Part shown: positions 18,481 to 26,893 of the stretch, one piece after another | Position numbering within the stretch: the stretch's first letter is position 1 | Layout of the letters: each line of letters starts with the position of its first letter | DNA from: Dietzia natronolimnaea | GTDB lineage: Bacteria > Actinomycetota > Actinomycetes > Mycobacteriales > Mycobacteriaceae | Direction: 5' to 3' (one strand) | Length of the DNA: 64,000 nucleotides | Assembly: GCF_039525805.1 (NCBI RefSeq) | Contig: NZ_BAAAHZ010000014.1 | Translations under genes and position numbers: made by a program | The notes under the pieces: generated by a model | What the model saw: the letters and a program-made list of their open reading frames with translations, nothing else | The model's database searches: none | What the model was told of the DNA's origin: nothing

Positions 18481-18498
18481 GACAGACCGGTCTATCTA
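18479..18498. promoter_or_regulatory. Inverted-repeat operator upstream of rhodanese-like gene
   Basis: TAGACAGACCGGTCTATCTA is a 20-bp inverted repeat with one mismatched pair; the core AGACCGGTCT is perfect. It abuts the -10 box of the minus-strand leader transcript, so binding should block it. The AGACC/GGTCT half-sites also occur in the ssu palindrome (5179–5194), but there they are separated by 4 extra bases, so a shared regulator is not assured. Confidence 0.6.
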
Positions 18499-18568
18499 CG
18501 ACAAGAGCGGATTCCTTCGGCCCGCTGACCACACCCGACAGCACACCCGCTGGCGCCCGGACGTTAGT

Positions 18569-18584
18569 TGATGCATCATATAGT
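18569..18584 (+). promoter_or_regulatory. Operator and -10 box of dioxygenase gene
   Basis: TGATGCATCA (18569–18578) is a perfect 10-bp palindrome of a type often bound by MarR-family repressors, directly followed by TATAGT (18579–18584) as a -10 box. Transcription would start about 11 bases before the ATG at 18602. No MarR gene lies in the window. Confidence 0.5.
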
Positions 18585-18601
18585 CAGACCGAAGGAGCAT
18601 C

Positions 18602-19393
18602 ATGACCACAGCACGCACGCGTCAGCCCGCCGTCTTCATCGGCCACGGCGTCCCCCTCAACGCGCTCGAGGTCAACCAGTGGACCCGCGAATGGGCCGCG
18701 CTCGGCACCTCCCTCCCCGAACGTCCCCGGGCCGTGCTGGCCGTCTCGGCCCACTGGTACATCGGGGCCACCGCGGTGACCGCGATGGCGAACCCGAGGA
18801 CGATCCACGACTTCTACGGTTTCCCACGAGAGCTCAACGAGTTCGACTATCCCGCCGCCGGTGCACCCGAACTCGCCTCCGAGGTGGCCGAGGTGGTCAA
18901 ACCCACCTGGGTCGGCGAGGACCGGGACTCGTGGGGTCTCGACCACGGCACGTGGTCCGTCCTCACCCACGTGTTTCCCGACGCCGACGTCCCGGTGGCC
19001 CAGTTGTCGGTGGACGCCTCCAAGCCCGCGGGCTACCACTTCGACCTGGGCACCAGGCTCTCGGCGCTGCGGGACTCCGGTGTGCTGATCCTTGCCAGCG
19101 GCAACGTGGTGCACAACCTGGCGGCCGCGGACCCCTCCCGCGGGGACTCGGGGACGGACTGGGCGCACCGCTTCGACGACCACGCCCAGGAACTGCTCAC
19201 CGAGCGGCCGGAGGACGCCCTCTCTCTGGTCGAACACCCCGACGCCCGACTGGCCGTCCCCAGCGCCGACCACTTCCTGCCCCTGCTCTACACGGCGGGG
19301 ATGGCGGCCGGATCCGGCGAGAAGCTGGACGCCTTCAGCAAGGGGTACGCCTGGGGGTCGGTCTCCATGACGAGCTACCGCTCCGCGGCCTGA
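18602..19393 (+). CDS. DODA-type extradiol dioxygenase (YgiD-like)
   Basis: 263 residues, class III extradiol dioxygenase family (LigB superfamily; 4,5-DOPA dioxygenase/YgiD group). Family motifs and probable metal ligands are seen: FIGHGVPLNAL (His), VSAHWY (His), LDHGTWSVL (His), GNVVHNL and SADHFLPLLY (His). It opens an aromatic catechol-like ring or acts on a related substrate; the physiological substrate is unknown. AAGGAG precedes the ATG by 4 bases, and a palindrome overlaps the promoter, so expression is probably inducible. Confidence 0.88.
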   Translation: MTTARTRQPAVFIGHGVPLNALEVNQWTREWAALGTSLPERPRAVLAVSAHWYIGATAVTAMANPRTIHDFYGFPRELNEFDYPAAGAPELASEVAEVVKPTWVGEDRDSWGLDHGTWSVLTHVFPDADVPVAQLSVDASKPAGYHFDLGTRLSALRDSGVLILASGNVVHNLAAADPSRGDSGTDWAHRFDDHAQELLTERPEDALSLVEHPDARLAVPSADHFLPLLYTAGMAAGSGEKLDAFSKGYAWGSVSMTSYRSAA

Positions 19394-19424
19394 CCCGCAC
19401 GCGCGGCGCGACACCGCTGCGCCG

Positions 19425-20102
19425 TCAGGTCCCCCTGGCCCGGTTCGCGAGGCCGCCCGTCAACGGCAGCAGCACGACCAAGGAGACCCACATCAGCTGG
19501 GCGGTCCCCGCGCCGACCGTCACCGCCACGGGGACCGATGCCAGGAACACCACCGGGGTGGCGGTCGCCGCCAGGAGCATTCTGCGGTTCTCCCTCGCCG
19601 ACGTGGGACGGCGTTCCAGTCCGACCGCGCGACCACGCTGGTACACGGCGGCCTGCGCGAGGGACACCCCGGCGATGTTGAGGGCGTAGAGCGCGGTCGG
19701 CAGGTCGAGATCGGCCGTGGCCGGGTTGCTGATCGCGTCGGTGGTGAAGGGCACGAGGATCACCAGGCCCGTCGCCAGGAGGTTGCCGACCACCATCGGG
19801 CCGTCGAGTCCGGTGAGGCCCTTGATCATCCTGACGTTGACCCGCCACAGCGCGCAGATCACCACGAAACTCAGTGCGACCCCGGTCAGCTGCTGCCCGA
19901 GCCCGGATGCCGCCAGGGAGCCGAGGTCCTGCCACGCCTCCGGCTCCGGCAGGTCGACGTTCACGATGAGCAGCGTGACGGCGAAGCCGTAGATGGCGTC
20001 GAAGAAGGACACCCCGCGGTCGAACTCGGAGGTGTCCCTGCGGATCACCTCGTCGTCGTCGTCGATCTCTCTCCGTCCGATCCCGTCCATGGCGGACAGC
20101 AT
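19425..20102 (-). CDS. TMEM175-family (DUF1211) potassium channel-like protein
   Basis: 225 residues with about six hydrophobic segments. The first contains RGVSFFDAIYGFAVTLLIVNVDLP, the TMEM175 signature R-x3-F-S-D-x3-A-x3-T-L-L-x6-P with Phe in place of the Ser. Bacterial TMEM175 proteins form tetrameric potassium-permeable channels. An acidic cytosolic N-terminus (REIDDDDEV) precedes the first helix. ATG 20102 is used; 20090 is an alternative. It stands between the dioxygenase (convergent) and coaX on the same strand, 21 bp away. Confidence 0.8.
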   Translation of the reverse strand: MLSAMDGIGRREIDDDDEVIRRDTSEFDRGVSFFDAIYGFAVTLLIVNVDLPEPEAWQDLGSLAASGLGQQLTGVALSFVVICALWRVNVRMIKGLTGLDGPMVVGNLLATGLVILVPFTTDAISNPATADLDLPTALYALNIAGVSLAQAAVYQRGRAVGLERRPTSARENRRMLLAATATPVVFLASVPVAVTVGAGTAQLMWVSLVVLLPLTGGLANRARGT

Positions 20103-20123
20103 GCCACCGGCGCGGGGCGGGAT

Positions 20124-20894
20124 TCAGGTGTTCCTCTCGAACACCAGTCGCAGTCCCTCGAGCGCGAGCTCCGGCTCCACGTCGGTGATCGTCCGCGACT
20201 CCTCCGCCACGACGTCCGCACGCAGTCCGGTCAGCACCACCGCCGCGTCGGCCAACTCGGCGACGTCCGTCCGCAGGCGGTCGACCAGCGCGTCGATCTG
20301 CCCGGCGAACCCGATCACGATCCCGGCCTGCAGCGCGGCGACCGTGTTCTTGCCCAGCGCGCCCCGGGGCCGCACGACCTCGATCTTCCGCAACGCGGCC
20401 GCGCGCTCGGCGAGAGCGTCCACGGAGATGTCGATCCCGGGCGCGATCGCCCCACCGAGCAACTCGCCCCGGGCGGAGACGGCGTCGACCGTGGTCGCGG
20501 TGTCCACGTCGACGACGATCACCGCGCCCTCGAACAGGGTGTGGGCTGCCAGGGCGTTGACGACCCGGTCGGACCCCACCTCCCGCGGAGAGTCCACGAG
20601 TAGTGGTACCCCGGTCTTCACTCCGGGCGCCACCACGACCGCGCGCAACCCGGGCCAGTAATCTGCGGCCATCCGTCGCAGTTCGCCCGTCACCGACGGC
20701 ACGACCGACATCGCCGAGATTCCGGTGAGCCGCTCGGCGCACTCGCCGAGCAACCCCCGGATGGTCAGCGCCAACTCGTCGGAGGTCACCGCCGGCGACG
20801 TCCGCATGCTCCAGGTGCGCTCGAGTGGACCGCCATCGGGGGGGAAGACGCCGAGCCGGATGTGGGTGTTGCCGACGTCGACGGTGAGTAACAC
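20124..20894 (-). CDS. coaX: Type III pantothenate kinase
   Basis: 256 residues. ASKHA-fold motifs are seen: LLTVDVGNTHIRLGVF (phosphate 1), VPLLVDSPREVGSDRVVNALAAHTLF, VVDVDTATTVDAV (phosphate 2) and LGGAIAPGIDISVDALAERAAALRKIE. It phosphorylates pantothenate, the first step of CoA synthesis, and type III enzymes resist CoA feedback. The start is GTG. It is directly downstream of panC-panD, as in mycobacteria (Rv3600c). Confidence 0.93.
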   Translation of the reverse strand: MLLTVDVGNTHIRLGVFPPDGGPLERTWSMRTSPAVTSDELALTIRGLLGECAERLTGISAMSVVPSVTGELRRMAADYWPGLRAVVVAPGVKTGVPLLVDSPREVGSDRVVNALAAHTLFEGAVIVVDVDTATTVDAVSARGELLGGAIAPGIDISVDALAERAAALRKIEVVRPRGALGKNTVAALQAGIVIGFAGQIDALVDRLRTDVAELADAAVVLTGLRADVVAEESRTITDVEPELALEGLRLVFERNT

Positions 20895-20910
20895 GGCCCT
20901 ACCCCGACAC

Positions 20911-21336
20911 CTAGACGGTGGCGGGCTCGGGGACGCGCGGGTTCTTCAGGCCCGACCCCTCGGGGACGTCCGCCGGATCGGTGCCCTCGGTGAGCGTGCG
21001 GTTGTGGGCATCCACGAAGACCACGCGCGGCTCGTAGGCCCGCGCCTCGGCGTCCTCCATCACCGCGTACGCGATGATGATCACCAGATCCCCGGGATGG
21101 ACGAGGTGCGCGGCCGCACCGTTGATGCTGATGACCCCCGAGCCCCGCTCGCCGGTGATGGCGTAGGTGGTCAGACGGGAGCCGTTGTCGATGTCGACGA
21201 TGTCGATCTGCTGCCCCTCGAGCAGGTCCGCGGCGTCCATGAGGTCCGCGTCGATGGTGCAGGAACCCACGTAGTGCAGGTCCGCCTGGGTCACCGTCGC
21301 CCGGTGGATCTTGGAGTGGAGCATGGTGCGCTGCAT
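20911..21336 (-). CDS. panD: Aspartate 1-decarboxylase precursor
   Basis: 141 residues. It starts MQRTMLHSKIHRATVTQADLHYVGSCTID; the Gly24–Ser25 pair is the self-cleavage site that creates the pyruvoyl group, and Lys9 and Tyr22 are typical active-site residues. It makes beta-alanine for PanC. Its ATG directly abuts the panC stop (TAGATG on the minus strand), so translation is probably coupled. Confidence 0.96.
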   Translation of the reverse strand: MQRTMLHSKIHRATVTQADLHYVGSCTIDADLMDAADLLEGQQIDIVDIDNGSRLTTYAITGERGSGVISINGAAAHLVHPGDLVIIIAYAVMEDAEARAYEPRVVFVDAHNRTLTEGTDPADVPEGSGLKNPRVPEPATV

Positions 21337-22323
21337 CTAGATGCCTTCCTGGAGGTCTGCGGCCAGCTCGGCCTGCTGGGAGGCGACGGTCGCCTCGGCG
21401 GCGGCGAGGAACCCCGTGCCGATGGCCACGCCGACGTTGTCGATGAGGCGGGCGGAGCCGATCCGGGCCGCCACGAGGAGCCGCCCCGGACCCTCCTGCG
21501 GCGGCTCGCCGAGGTCGCCGGCCCGCAGCTCGAGGTAGTCCACCGAGATCTGCGGTCGCTCCGCCAGGACCGCGCGGGCGGCGTCGAGCACGGCCTGCCC
21601 GCCCCCCTTGGCCGCGAACGTCCCGGCCACGAGCGCCGCGTTGAGCGTGGTGGCCAGTTCCCGCTCCTCCCCGGAGAGGTAGCGGTTGCGTGAGCTCATC
21701 GCCAACCCGTCCGACTCGCGGACGGTCGGCACACCCACCACCCGGACGTCCATGTCCAGGTCGGCCACCATCTGACGGATCAGGACCAGCTGCTGATAGT
21801 CCTTCTCCCCGAAGAACGCCTGGTGAGGGGCGACTATGTTGAACAACTTGGCCACCACGGTGAGCATCCCGGCGAAGTGACCGGGGCGGGAGGCACCGTC
21901 GAGGATGTCCCCCGTCGGCCCGGGCAGCACGGTGGTCCTCGGCCCGTTCGGATACATCGCGGCGGCGCTGGGGGCGAAGACCAGCTCGACCCCGGCTGCG
22001 GCCAGCCTGGCCACGTCCTCGTCGAGTGTCCGCGGGTAGGCGTCCAGGTCCTCACCGGGCCCGAACTGCAGCGGGTTGACGAAGATCGACACCACCACCA
22101 CGGAGCCGGGAGTCCGGCGGGCGGCCTCGACCAGGGCCAGGTGTCCCTCGTGCAGCGCCCCCATCGTCGGGACGAAGGTGATCTGCCTGCCGACCTTGCG
22201 CAGCGACCGGGTGACCGCGTGCAGCGCCGAGGGGTCGTGGTGGACGGTCAGCTCGCCCCGGGTGTAGCCGGTACCCGGCCGTCCCGGGACCGCCGTCCGC
22301 ACGGGGAGGGTCGAGGTGGTCAT
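21337..22323 (-). CDS. panC: Pantothenate synthetase
   Basis: 328 residues. The nucleotidyl-transferase motifs are FVPTMGALHEGHLALVEAAR, VVVSIFVNPLQFGPGEDL, FFGEKDYQQLVLIRQMV and SDGLAMSSRNRYLS. It joins pantoate and beta-alanine with ATP. An N-terminal extension of about 40 residues before the core resembles some mycobacterial relatives. Its ATG overlaps the stop of the upstream gene as ATGA; with panD and coaX it forms a pantothenate-to-CoA operon. Confidence 0.95.
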   Translation of the reverse strand: MTTSTLPVRTAVPGRPGTGYTRGELTVHHDPSALHAVTRSLRKVGRQITFVPTMGALHEGHLALVEAARRTPGSVVVVSIFVNPLQFGPGEDLDAYPRTLDEDVARLAAAGVELVFAPSAAAMYPNGPRTTVLPGPTGDILDGASRPGHFAGMLTVVAKLFNIVAPHQAFFGEKDYQQLVLIRQMVADLDMDVRVVGVPTVRESDGLAMSSRNRYLSGEERELATTLNAALVAGTFAAKGGGQAVLDAARAVLAERPQISVDYLELRAGDLGEPPQEGPGRLLVAARIGSARLIDNVGVAIGTGFLAAAEATVASQQAELAADLQEGI

Positions 22324-23276
22324 CGCAGCTGCTCCGTCAGGTCGGGGGCCAGGAGGTCGGTGACGTCGCGTCCGGCACCGCAGCGATCCGCCGTCCGCAG
22401 CGCGAGCGCGCGGTATCCGGCGGCGATTCCGCTGTCCACGTCCTCGAGCGCGTCGAGGTGGCGCGACACCGTCACCGCGTCGCCGCGCATCACGGGACCG
22501 GTCAGCGCCGACTCCCCGGAGGCCAGGACGTTGTCGAGCGCGGCCCGCAGCAGCGGCTCGAGGGTACGGCGGGCCAGCGCCCCGGCGTCCGAACCGAGCA
22601 TGCCGTCCGGGTCACCCTGGACCCCGCCACCAGGCAGGACAGAGAAGGACGCCGCGAGAGCCTCTGCGGCGTCGTTGACCAGCGTGACGAGGTGGTTGGC
22701 GCCGTGCGCGAGCGCCGCGTGGTAGAGCGCCCGGTGGGATTCGGCGACGGTGACGGGCAGCCCGCCGGTCTCCATCACCAGCATCTGTCCGACGACCAGG
22801 CCGACCTCGTCCGGGGAGGTCAGGGCCCACGAGCAGCCCTCCATGCGCTCGATGTCCGAGTCTCCGCCCGTGAAGGTCATGGCGGGGTGGGCCGCCACCA
22901 CGACCGCGCCGGCGTCAGCGGCGGGACGGAGCACGTCCGCACCCACCGCGCCGGCGACGTGGACCACGATGTGGCCGGGGCGGAAGGCGTCGGCGTCGGC
23001 CAGTTCCGCGACCACTCCGGGCAAGTCCTTGTCGGGCACCGCGAGGATCAGCAGTTCCCCGGCCCCGGCCACCGCGACCGGATCGGAGAATCGCGCCTCC
23101 GGCAGACGGCGGGAGGCGAGCTCACGTGACCGCTCGGAGCGCGCGACGACCGCGGAGACGACGTGGCCACGACGCTCCAGCGCGGCGCCGATCGCCGTGC
23201 CGACGCGTCCCGCGGACACGAGGCCGACCGAGAGGCGGGCAGGGGGTGTTCCGGTGACGCCGAACTCGGACATCAT
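22320..23276 (-). CDS. Rossmann-like/DUF2520 protein (Rv3603c-like)
   Basis: 318 residues. An NAD(P)-binding Rossmann domain (LSVGLVSAGRVGTAIGAALERRGH, then VVARSERS) is followed by a helical DUF2520 domain (SHRALYHAALAHGANHLVTLVNDAAEAL). The layout resembles ketopantoate reductase/6-phosphogluconate dehydrogenase relatives, and the coupling to panC (ATGA overlap) makes a role in pantoate or pantothenate supply attractive but unproven. GGAG precedes the ATG at 23276 by 6 bases; a second ATG follows immediately. The upstream frame to 23372 lacks similarity. Confidence 0.8.
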   Translation of the reverse strand: MMSEFGVTGTPPARLSVGLVSAGRVGTAIGAALERRGHVVSAVVARSERSRELASRRLPEARFSDPVAVAGAGELLILAVPDKDLPGVVAELADADAFRPGHIVVHVAGAVGADVLRPAADAGAVVVAAHPAMTFTGGDSDIERMEGCSWALTSPDEVGLVVGQMLVMETGGLPVTVAESHRALYHAALAHGANHLVTLVNDAAEALAASFSVLPGGGVQGDPDGMLGSDAGALARRTLEPLLRAALDNVLASGESALTGPVMRGDAVTVSRHLDALEDVDSGIAAGYRALALRTADRCGAGRDVTDLLAPDLTEQLR

Positions 23277-23431
23277 GAGGTGCTCCAGTGCTCGATCCGT
23301 TCCAGGCCCGCTCACGTGGTGGGTCCCGGACATCTCGGGGGCGAGAATAGTCGCACTCTCCGACCGGGGCACGCCCGAGTGGCGTACCTCACAAAGTCGG
23401 GATGGGGCTCGATCGGCCGGGTCGCGCTGCC

Positions 23432-24526
23432 TCAGTCAGCCGAATGGCGGTGGCGACGCCCACGGCCGGGAGCCTCGTCACCGCCGAGGCGTGCCATGAG
23501 CTCGGCGACCGAGAGCCCGCCGCCCTCGCCGTGACGGCTGTGCGGCGCGGACTCGGTGGCCGCGGGCTCGGGCTTCTGCGCCTGTTCCCGTGCGGGCTCG
23601 GGCTCCGGCTTCCGCGCCTGCTCCCGTGCGGGCTCGGGCTTCTGCGGTTTCGGTGGGGTGGACGGCTCCGACCTCGAACGGCCGGCGGGGCGGACCGCGG
23701 GGCCACGGGGCGTGTCGCCCCGGGAGCCGGCGGGGCGGGACTCCCCCGCCTCGACCGGCGAGAACTTCTCGGTGCGCTCGGTGCTGGGTGTGACGTCACG
23801 ACCGACGCCGGTGACGGTCGGCTCGGGCGTCGACGGCCGGGGGCGCACCGGGCCGGAGGGGCTCGACGAGGCGGGCGGGGTCGAACCGGCCATGCCGGAC
23901 GACGCGGGGCTGCTCGAGGCGGGAGCGGTCGAGGCGCGACCCGACGGAGAGGTCCCGAACGGGGGTGTCAGGGTCGATTCCGGTGCTCGACGACGTGGTT
24001 CGACGCGCTCGGACGGCACCGATGGGAGTGACGACCCGGCGCCGAGCTCCCCTGCTGTGGTGTCACCACCCACGGCGAGACGCTCGTCGGTCAGGGTGAC
24101 GCCCATCTGCCCGAGCTGCTCCCGCAACGCGGCGATCTCGTGGCGGAGCGCGTGGATGGAGTCGGTGGTCTCCGCACGCACGGAGTCGCGCAGGTCCTTC
24201 TCCACCACGAGCTCGTGCTCGCGGCGGGCGGAGATCTCGCGTTCGAGCTGCAGTTCGTACACGGTGTGCAGGTCGCGGACCCGGGCCGCCTCGGCCGCCG
24301 CCTGCCGCCGGTAACGGGCCACGAGGAACGCCCCGATGAACGCCGCCCAGAGTGCCGAGAGGGTGCCGATCCGCATCCACACCGGATTGTCGGAGAAGAC
24401 CATCACCACGGTCGCGATGAGTGCCAGCACCAGGAGCGCCCCGAGAGCGATCCCCGCCAGGCCGCGGTCGTCGCCGCGGACGGGGCGGACGGATCGGGGC
24501 TTGTCGATCGCGCCGTCGGAACTCAT
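23432..24526 (-). CDS. Membrane-anchored coiled-coil protein, DUF6779-like (Rv3604c-like)
   Basis: 364 residues. Two membrane segments (about 24–44 and 50–68) precede a charged helical region likely to form a coiled coil (about 72–145: EAARVRDLHTVYELQLEREI … HEIAALREQLGQ). The rest is a long disordered Pro/Ser/Arg-rich tail with an internal repeat of the type KPEPAREQA and a short conserved end (GGLSVAELMARLGGDEA). Function is unknown; position between panC and fol genes matches Rv3604c. ATG 24526 is chosen; 24535 would add three residues. Confidence 0.72.
   Translation of the reverse strand: MSSDGAIDKPRSVRPVRGDDRGLAGIALGALLVLALIATVVMVFSDNPVWMRIGTLSALWAAFIGAFLVARYRRQAAAEAARVRDLHTVYELQLEREISARREHELVVEKDLRDSVRAETTDSIHALRHEIAALREQLGQMGVTLTDERLAVGGDTTAGELGAGSSLPSVPSERVEPRRRAPESTLTPPFGTSPSGRASTAPASSSPASSGMAGSTPPASSSPSGPVRPRPSTPEPTVTGVGRDVTPSTERTEKFSPVEAGESRPAGSRGDTPRGPAVRPAGRSRSEPSTPPKPQKPEPAREQARKPEPEPAREQAQKPEPAATESAPHSRHGEGGGLSVAELMARLGGDEAPGRGRRHRHSAD
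23564..23645. repeat. Imperfect coding repeat in the DUF6779-like gene
   Basis: Two to three imperfect copies of a roughly 30–36 bp unit containing cccgtgcgggctcgggct encode the KPEPAREQA repeats. Unit length is a multiple of three. Confidence 0.65.
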
Positions 24527-24617
24527 GCCCCGCATGATACGCAGAGAACCACTAGTCACACGGGTAACCAGCGCGTGTTCCTCCAGATGCCCGCCGTCTG
24601 CTGACCGCTCGATCCGC

Positions 24618-25094
24618 TCAGGTCGACTGGGCCAGTCCCCCCACGTCATCGTCGGAGGGCGGGGTCTCGCACGACGACTCGAGGAACAGACCTGCCCCCA
24701 CGAGCAGCGCCCCGGACACCAGCACCGCCACGGACGACGGCAGCTCGGCGCTGGCCGCCGCCAGCTCACCCAACCTCGGTGCGAAGTAGAGGACGAGTCC
24801 GACGCCCAGACCTCCGGCCGCGGCCCCCAGCACGGCCGACGCCTGCCCGAGGGCTGCGCACCGCGCGATCGTCAACGGGTGCATCTGACTGCGGTCCTGA
24901 CCGACCCCGCCGTCGGAGATCGCGGACCGGATCCGGAGCGCAAGCAGCACGTCGATCACCGCCACCACCGGGAGCGTGACCCATCCCCACCCGAGGGGCG
25001 GCAGCGACCCGAGCAGCGAACCGGTCAGGAAGTAGGCGGCCACACCGGCGACGAGTGCGACCAGAACGAGGGTGGACACCGCGATGCGAGCCAT
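24618..25094 (-). CDS. DUF3180 membrane protein (Rv3605c-like)
   Basis: 158 residues with four hydrophobic segments (about 5–25, 38–55, 83–105 and 118–140). The segment RIRSAISDGGVGQDRSQMHPLTIARCAALGQASAVLGAAAGG is the conserved centre of DUF3180. It lies immediately downstream of folK (1 bp apart), as Rv3605c does in M. tuberculosis. Function is unknown; constant linkage to folate genes suggests co-transcription rather than a proven folate role. Confidence 0.82.
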   Translation of the reverse strand: MARIAVSTLVLVALVAGVAAYFLTGSLLGSLPPLGWGWVTLPVVAVIDVLLALRIRSAISDGGVGQDRSQMHPLTIARCAALGQASAVLGAAAGGLGVGLVLYFAPRLGELAAASAELPSSVAVLVSGALLVGAGLFLESSCETPPSDDDVGGLAQST

Positions 25095-25095
25095 G

Positions 25096-25620
25096 TCAGC
25101 GGCTCCACCCTTCGGGGGCCAGCCGGTCGTGCGTCCGGCGGACCGCGGCGACCTCGGCGGGGTCCAGGGCGTCGAGGTGGTCGGTGAGAGCGAGGCCGTC
25201 GAGCCGGGCCCCGGGCTCGACCTCCGACCACGGGACCAGGACGAACGCGCGCTCGGCGGCGCGCGGGTGGGGCAGGGTCAGGGACTCGTCCCGGGAGTGC
25301 ACCGGCGTCCCGTCGACCTCCGCCGACACCACGTCCACATCGAGGGACCTCGGCCCCCAACGGACCTCGCGCGTGCGGCCGGCGGCGCGCTCCCGTGCGA
25401 AGCCCCAGTCGAGCACGTCGTGGGGGGACCCGGGGTGGTCGACGACGAGGACCGCGTTGAGGAAGTCGTCCTGCTCCACCCCGCCCCACGGTGGGGTCGC
25501 GTAGACGGAGGAGACGCGACGAAGGATGCCCTCCCGGGCGGCGGCGGCCACAACCCCACGGAGCAGGTCGAGAGAATCCCCCTGGTTTCCGCCGATCGAC
25601 AGCACGGCCCGACAGGTCAC
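25096..25620 (-). CDS. folK: HPPK (6-hydroxymethyl-7,8-dihydropterin pyrophosphokinase)
   Basis: 174 residues. N-terminal AVLSIGGNQGDSLDLLR, then VYATPPWGGVEQDDFLNAVLVV and the HPPK signature RWGPRSLDVDVV, followed by LPHPRAAERAFVLVPW. It transfers pyrophosphate from ATP to hydroxymethyl-dihydropterin, feeding FolP. The GTG start overlaps the folB stop (GTGA), so translation is coupled. Confidence 0.94.
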   Translation of the reverse strand: MTCRAVLSIGGNQGDSLDLLRGVVAAAAREGILRRVSSVYATPPWGGVEQDDFLNAVLVVDHPGSPHDVLDWGFARERAAGRTREVRWGPRSLDVDVVSAEVDGTPVHSRDESLTLPHPRAAERAFVLVPWSEVEPGARLDGLALTDHLDALDPAEVAAVRRTHDRLAPEGWSR

Positions 25621-26009
25621 CGGTCCACACCCGGGCCGTCGACGTGGACGCGCGAGCGTCGGGCCACCACCGCGACGTCGGCGAACTCGGCCGGGATGGG
25701 GGCCTGCGGCTTGTGCAGCGTCACCTCGACCGCGTGTGCCTGCGGGGCCAGGTCCATGATCCCGTCGGCGATCTGCGAGGCCACCGTCTCGATCAGGTCG
25801 CGGGGGGCCCCGGACACCACGTCGCGGGCGAAGAGCGCCAGCGCACCGTAGTCGACCGTGTCGGCGAGGTCATCGGACGCCGCGGCCGCGGTGAAGTCGG
25901 TCCACAGGACCAGGTCCACGAGGAAGTCCTGGCCGTCGCGTCTCTCGTGCTCGAAGACACCGTGGTTGCCGCGGACCCGCAGGCCCCTCAGTTCGATCCG
26001 GTCCGCCAT
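25617..26009 (-). CDS. folB: Dihydroneopterin aldolase
   Basis: 130 residues. It begins MADRIELRGLRVRGNHGVFEHERRDGQDF, the standard FolB N-terminus with the conserved GNHGV and catalytic-glutamate segment; DTVDYGAL and LIETVASQIAD follow. It converts dihydroneopterin to hydroxymethyl-dihydropterin. GGAGG lies just upstream and its ATG overlaps the folP stop. The frame upstream to 26099 is part of folP. Confidence 0.94.
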   Translation of the reverse strand: MADRIELRGLRVRGNHGVFEHERRDGQDFLVDLVLWTDFTAAAASDDLADTVDYGALALFARDVVSGAPRDLIETVASQIADGIMDLAPQAHAVEVTLHKPQAPIPAEFADVAVVARRSRVHVDGPGVDR

Positions 26010-26893
26010 CAGCCTTCCTCCACCCCTCCGGCCGCCCAGGCGGCCGTCACGCGAACGGCGTCGGCGCTCGGCGGGACGTCGTGGACTCGCACGGCCCACG
26101 CCCCCGCCGCCGCCGCGAGAGCGGTGACTGCCGCGGTGGCCGGGTCACGGTCGGCCACCGCCCGGGGCACACCGGCGGTGTCGGCGAGGAGCGACCCGAG
26201 GAAGCGCTTGCGGGAGGCGGCCACCAACACCGGGAAGCCCAGATCGATGAGGACGTCGAGTCGGTGGAGCAGCGCCCAGTTGTCGGCGGCGTCCTTGGCG
26301 AAGCCCAACCCGGGGTCCACCACGATCGAGCCCGCGTCGACGCCTGCGGACACCGCCGCGTCGGCGCGGCGGGCGAGGTGGTCACGGACGGAGGTCACCA
26401 CGTCCCCGCCGTAGTCGGCACGCCCGCCGGCGCCCGCCCGGTACTGGTCGGGAGACACCCAGTGCATGAGCACCACGGGGCAGCCGTGGTCGGCGACGAC
26501 CTCCAGCATGCCGGGGTCGGCGAGGCCTCCGGAGACGTCGTTGATCAGCGCCGCTCCCGAGTCCAGTGCCTCCGCTGCGACGGAGGCGCGCATGGTGTCG
26601 ACCGAGACCGTGACCTCCTCCTCCACGAGTGCGCGGACCAGCGGGATCACCCGGGCCGCCTCGTCGGTCCGATCGACCCGGATCGCGCCCGGCCTCGTGG
26701 ACTCCCCGCCGACGTCGAGGAAGTCGGCGCCCTCGGAGACCAGACGACGCGCATGGGCGAGGGCCGCCTCGGGGGCGAGGTGCCGCCCACCGTCGGAGAA
26801 GGAGTCCTCCGTGACGTTGACGATGCCCATCACCGCGCAGCGGCCCGGGCGCGGCAGTACGGACGGGCGCGGCGGGGCGGCCGGGTGGCTCAC
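26009..26893 (-). CDS. folP: Dihydropteroate synthase
   Basis: 294 residues, TIM barrel. Signatures are VMGIVNVTEDSFSDGG, GADFLDVGGESTRPGA, ALINDVSGG, VDPGLGFAKDAADNW and VLVAASRKRFLGSLL. It condenses the pterin pyrophosphate with p-aminobenzoate and is the sulfonamide target. GTG 26893 overlaps the folE stop (GTGA), which decides the start over the longer frame to 27025 that lies inside folE. Confidence 0.95.
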   Translation of the reverse strand: MSHPAAPPRPSVLPRPGRCAVMGIVNVTEDSFSDGGRHLAPEAALAHARRLVSEGADFLDVGGESTRPGAIRVDRTDEAARVIPLVRALVEEEVTVSVDTMRASVAAEALDSGAALINDVSGGLADPGMLEVVADHGCPVVLMHWVSPDQYRAGAGGRADYGGDVVTSVRDHLARRADAAVSAGVDAGSIVVDPGLGFAKDAADNWALLHRLDVLIDLGFPVLVAASRKRFLGSLLADTAGVPRAVADRDPATAAVTALAAAAGAWAVRVHDVPPSADAVRVTAAWAAGGVEEG

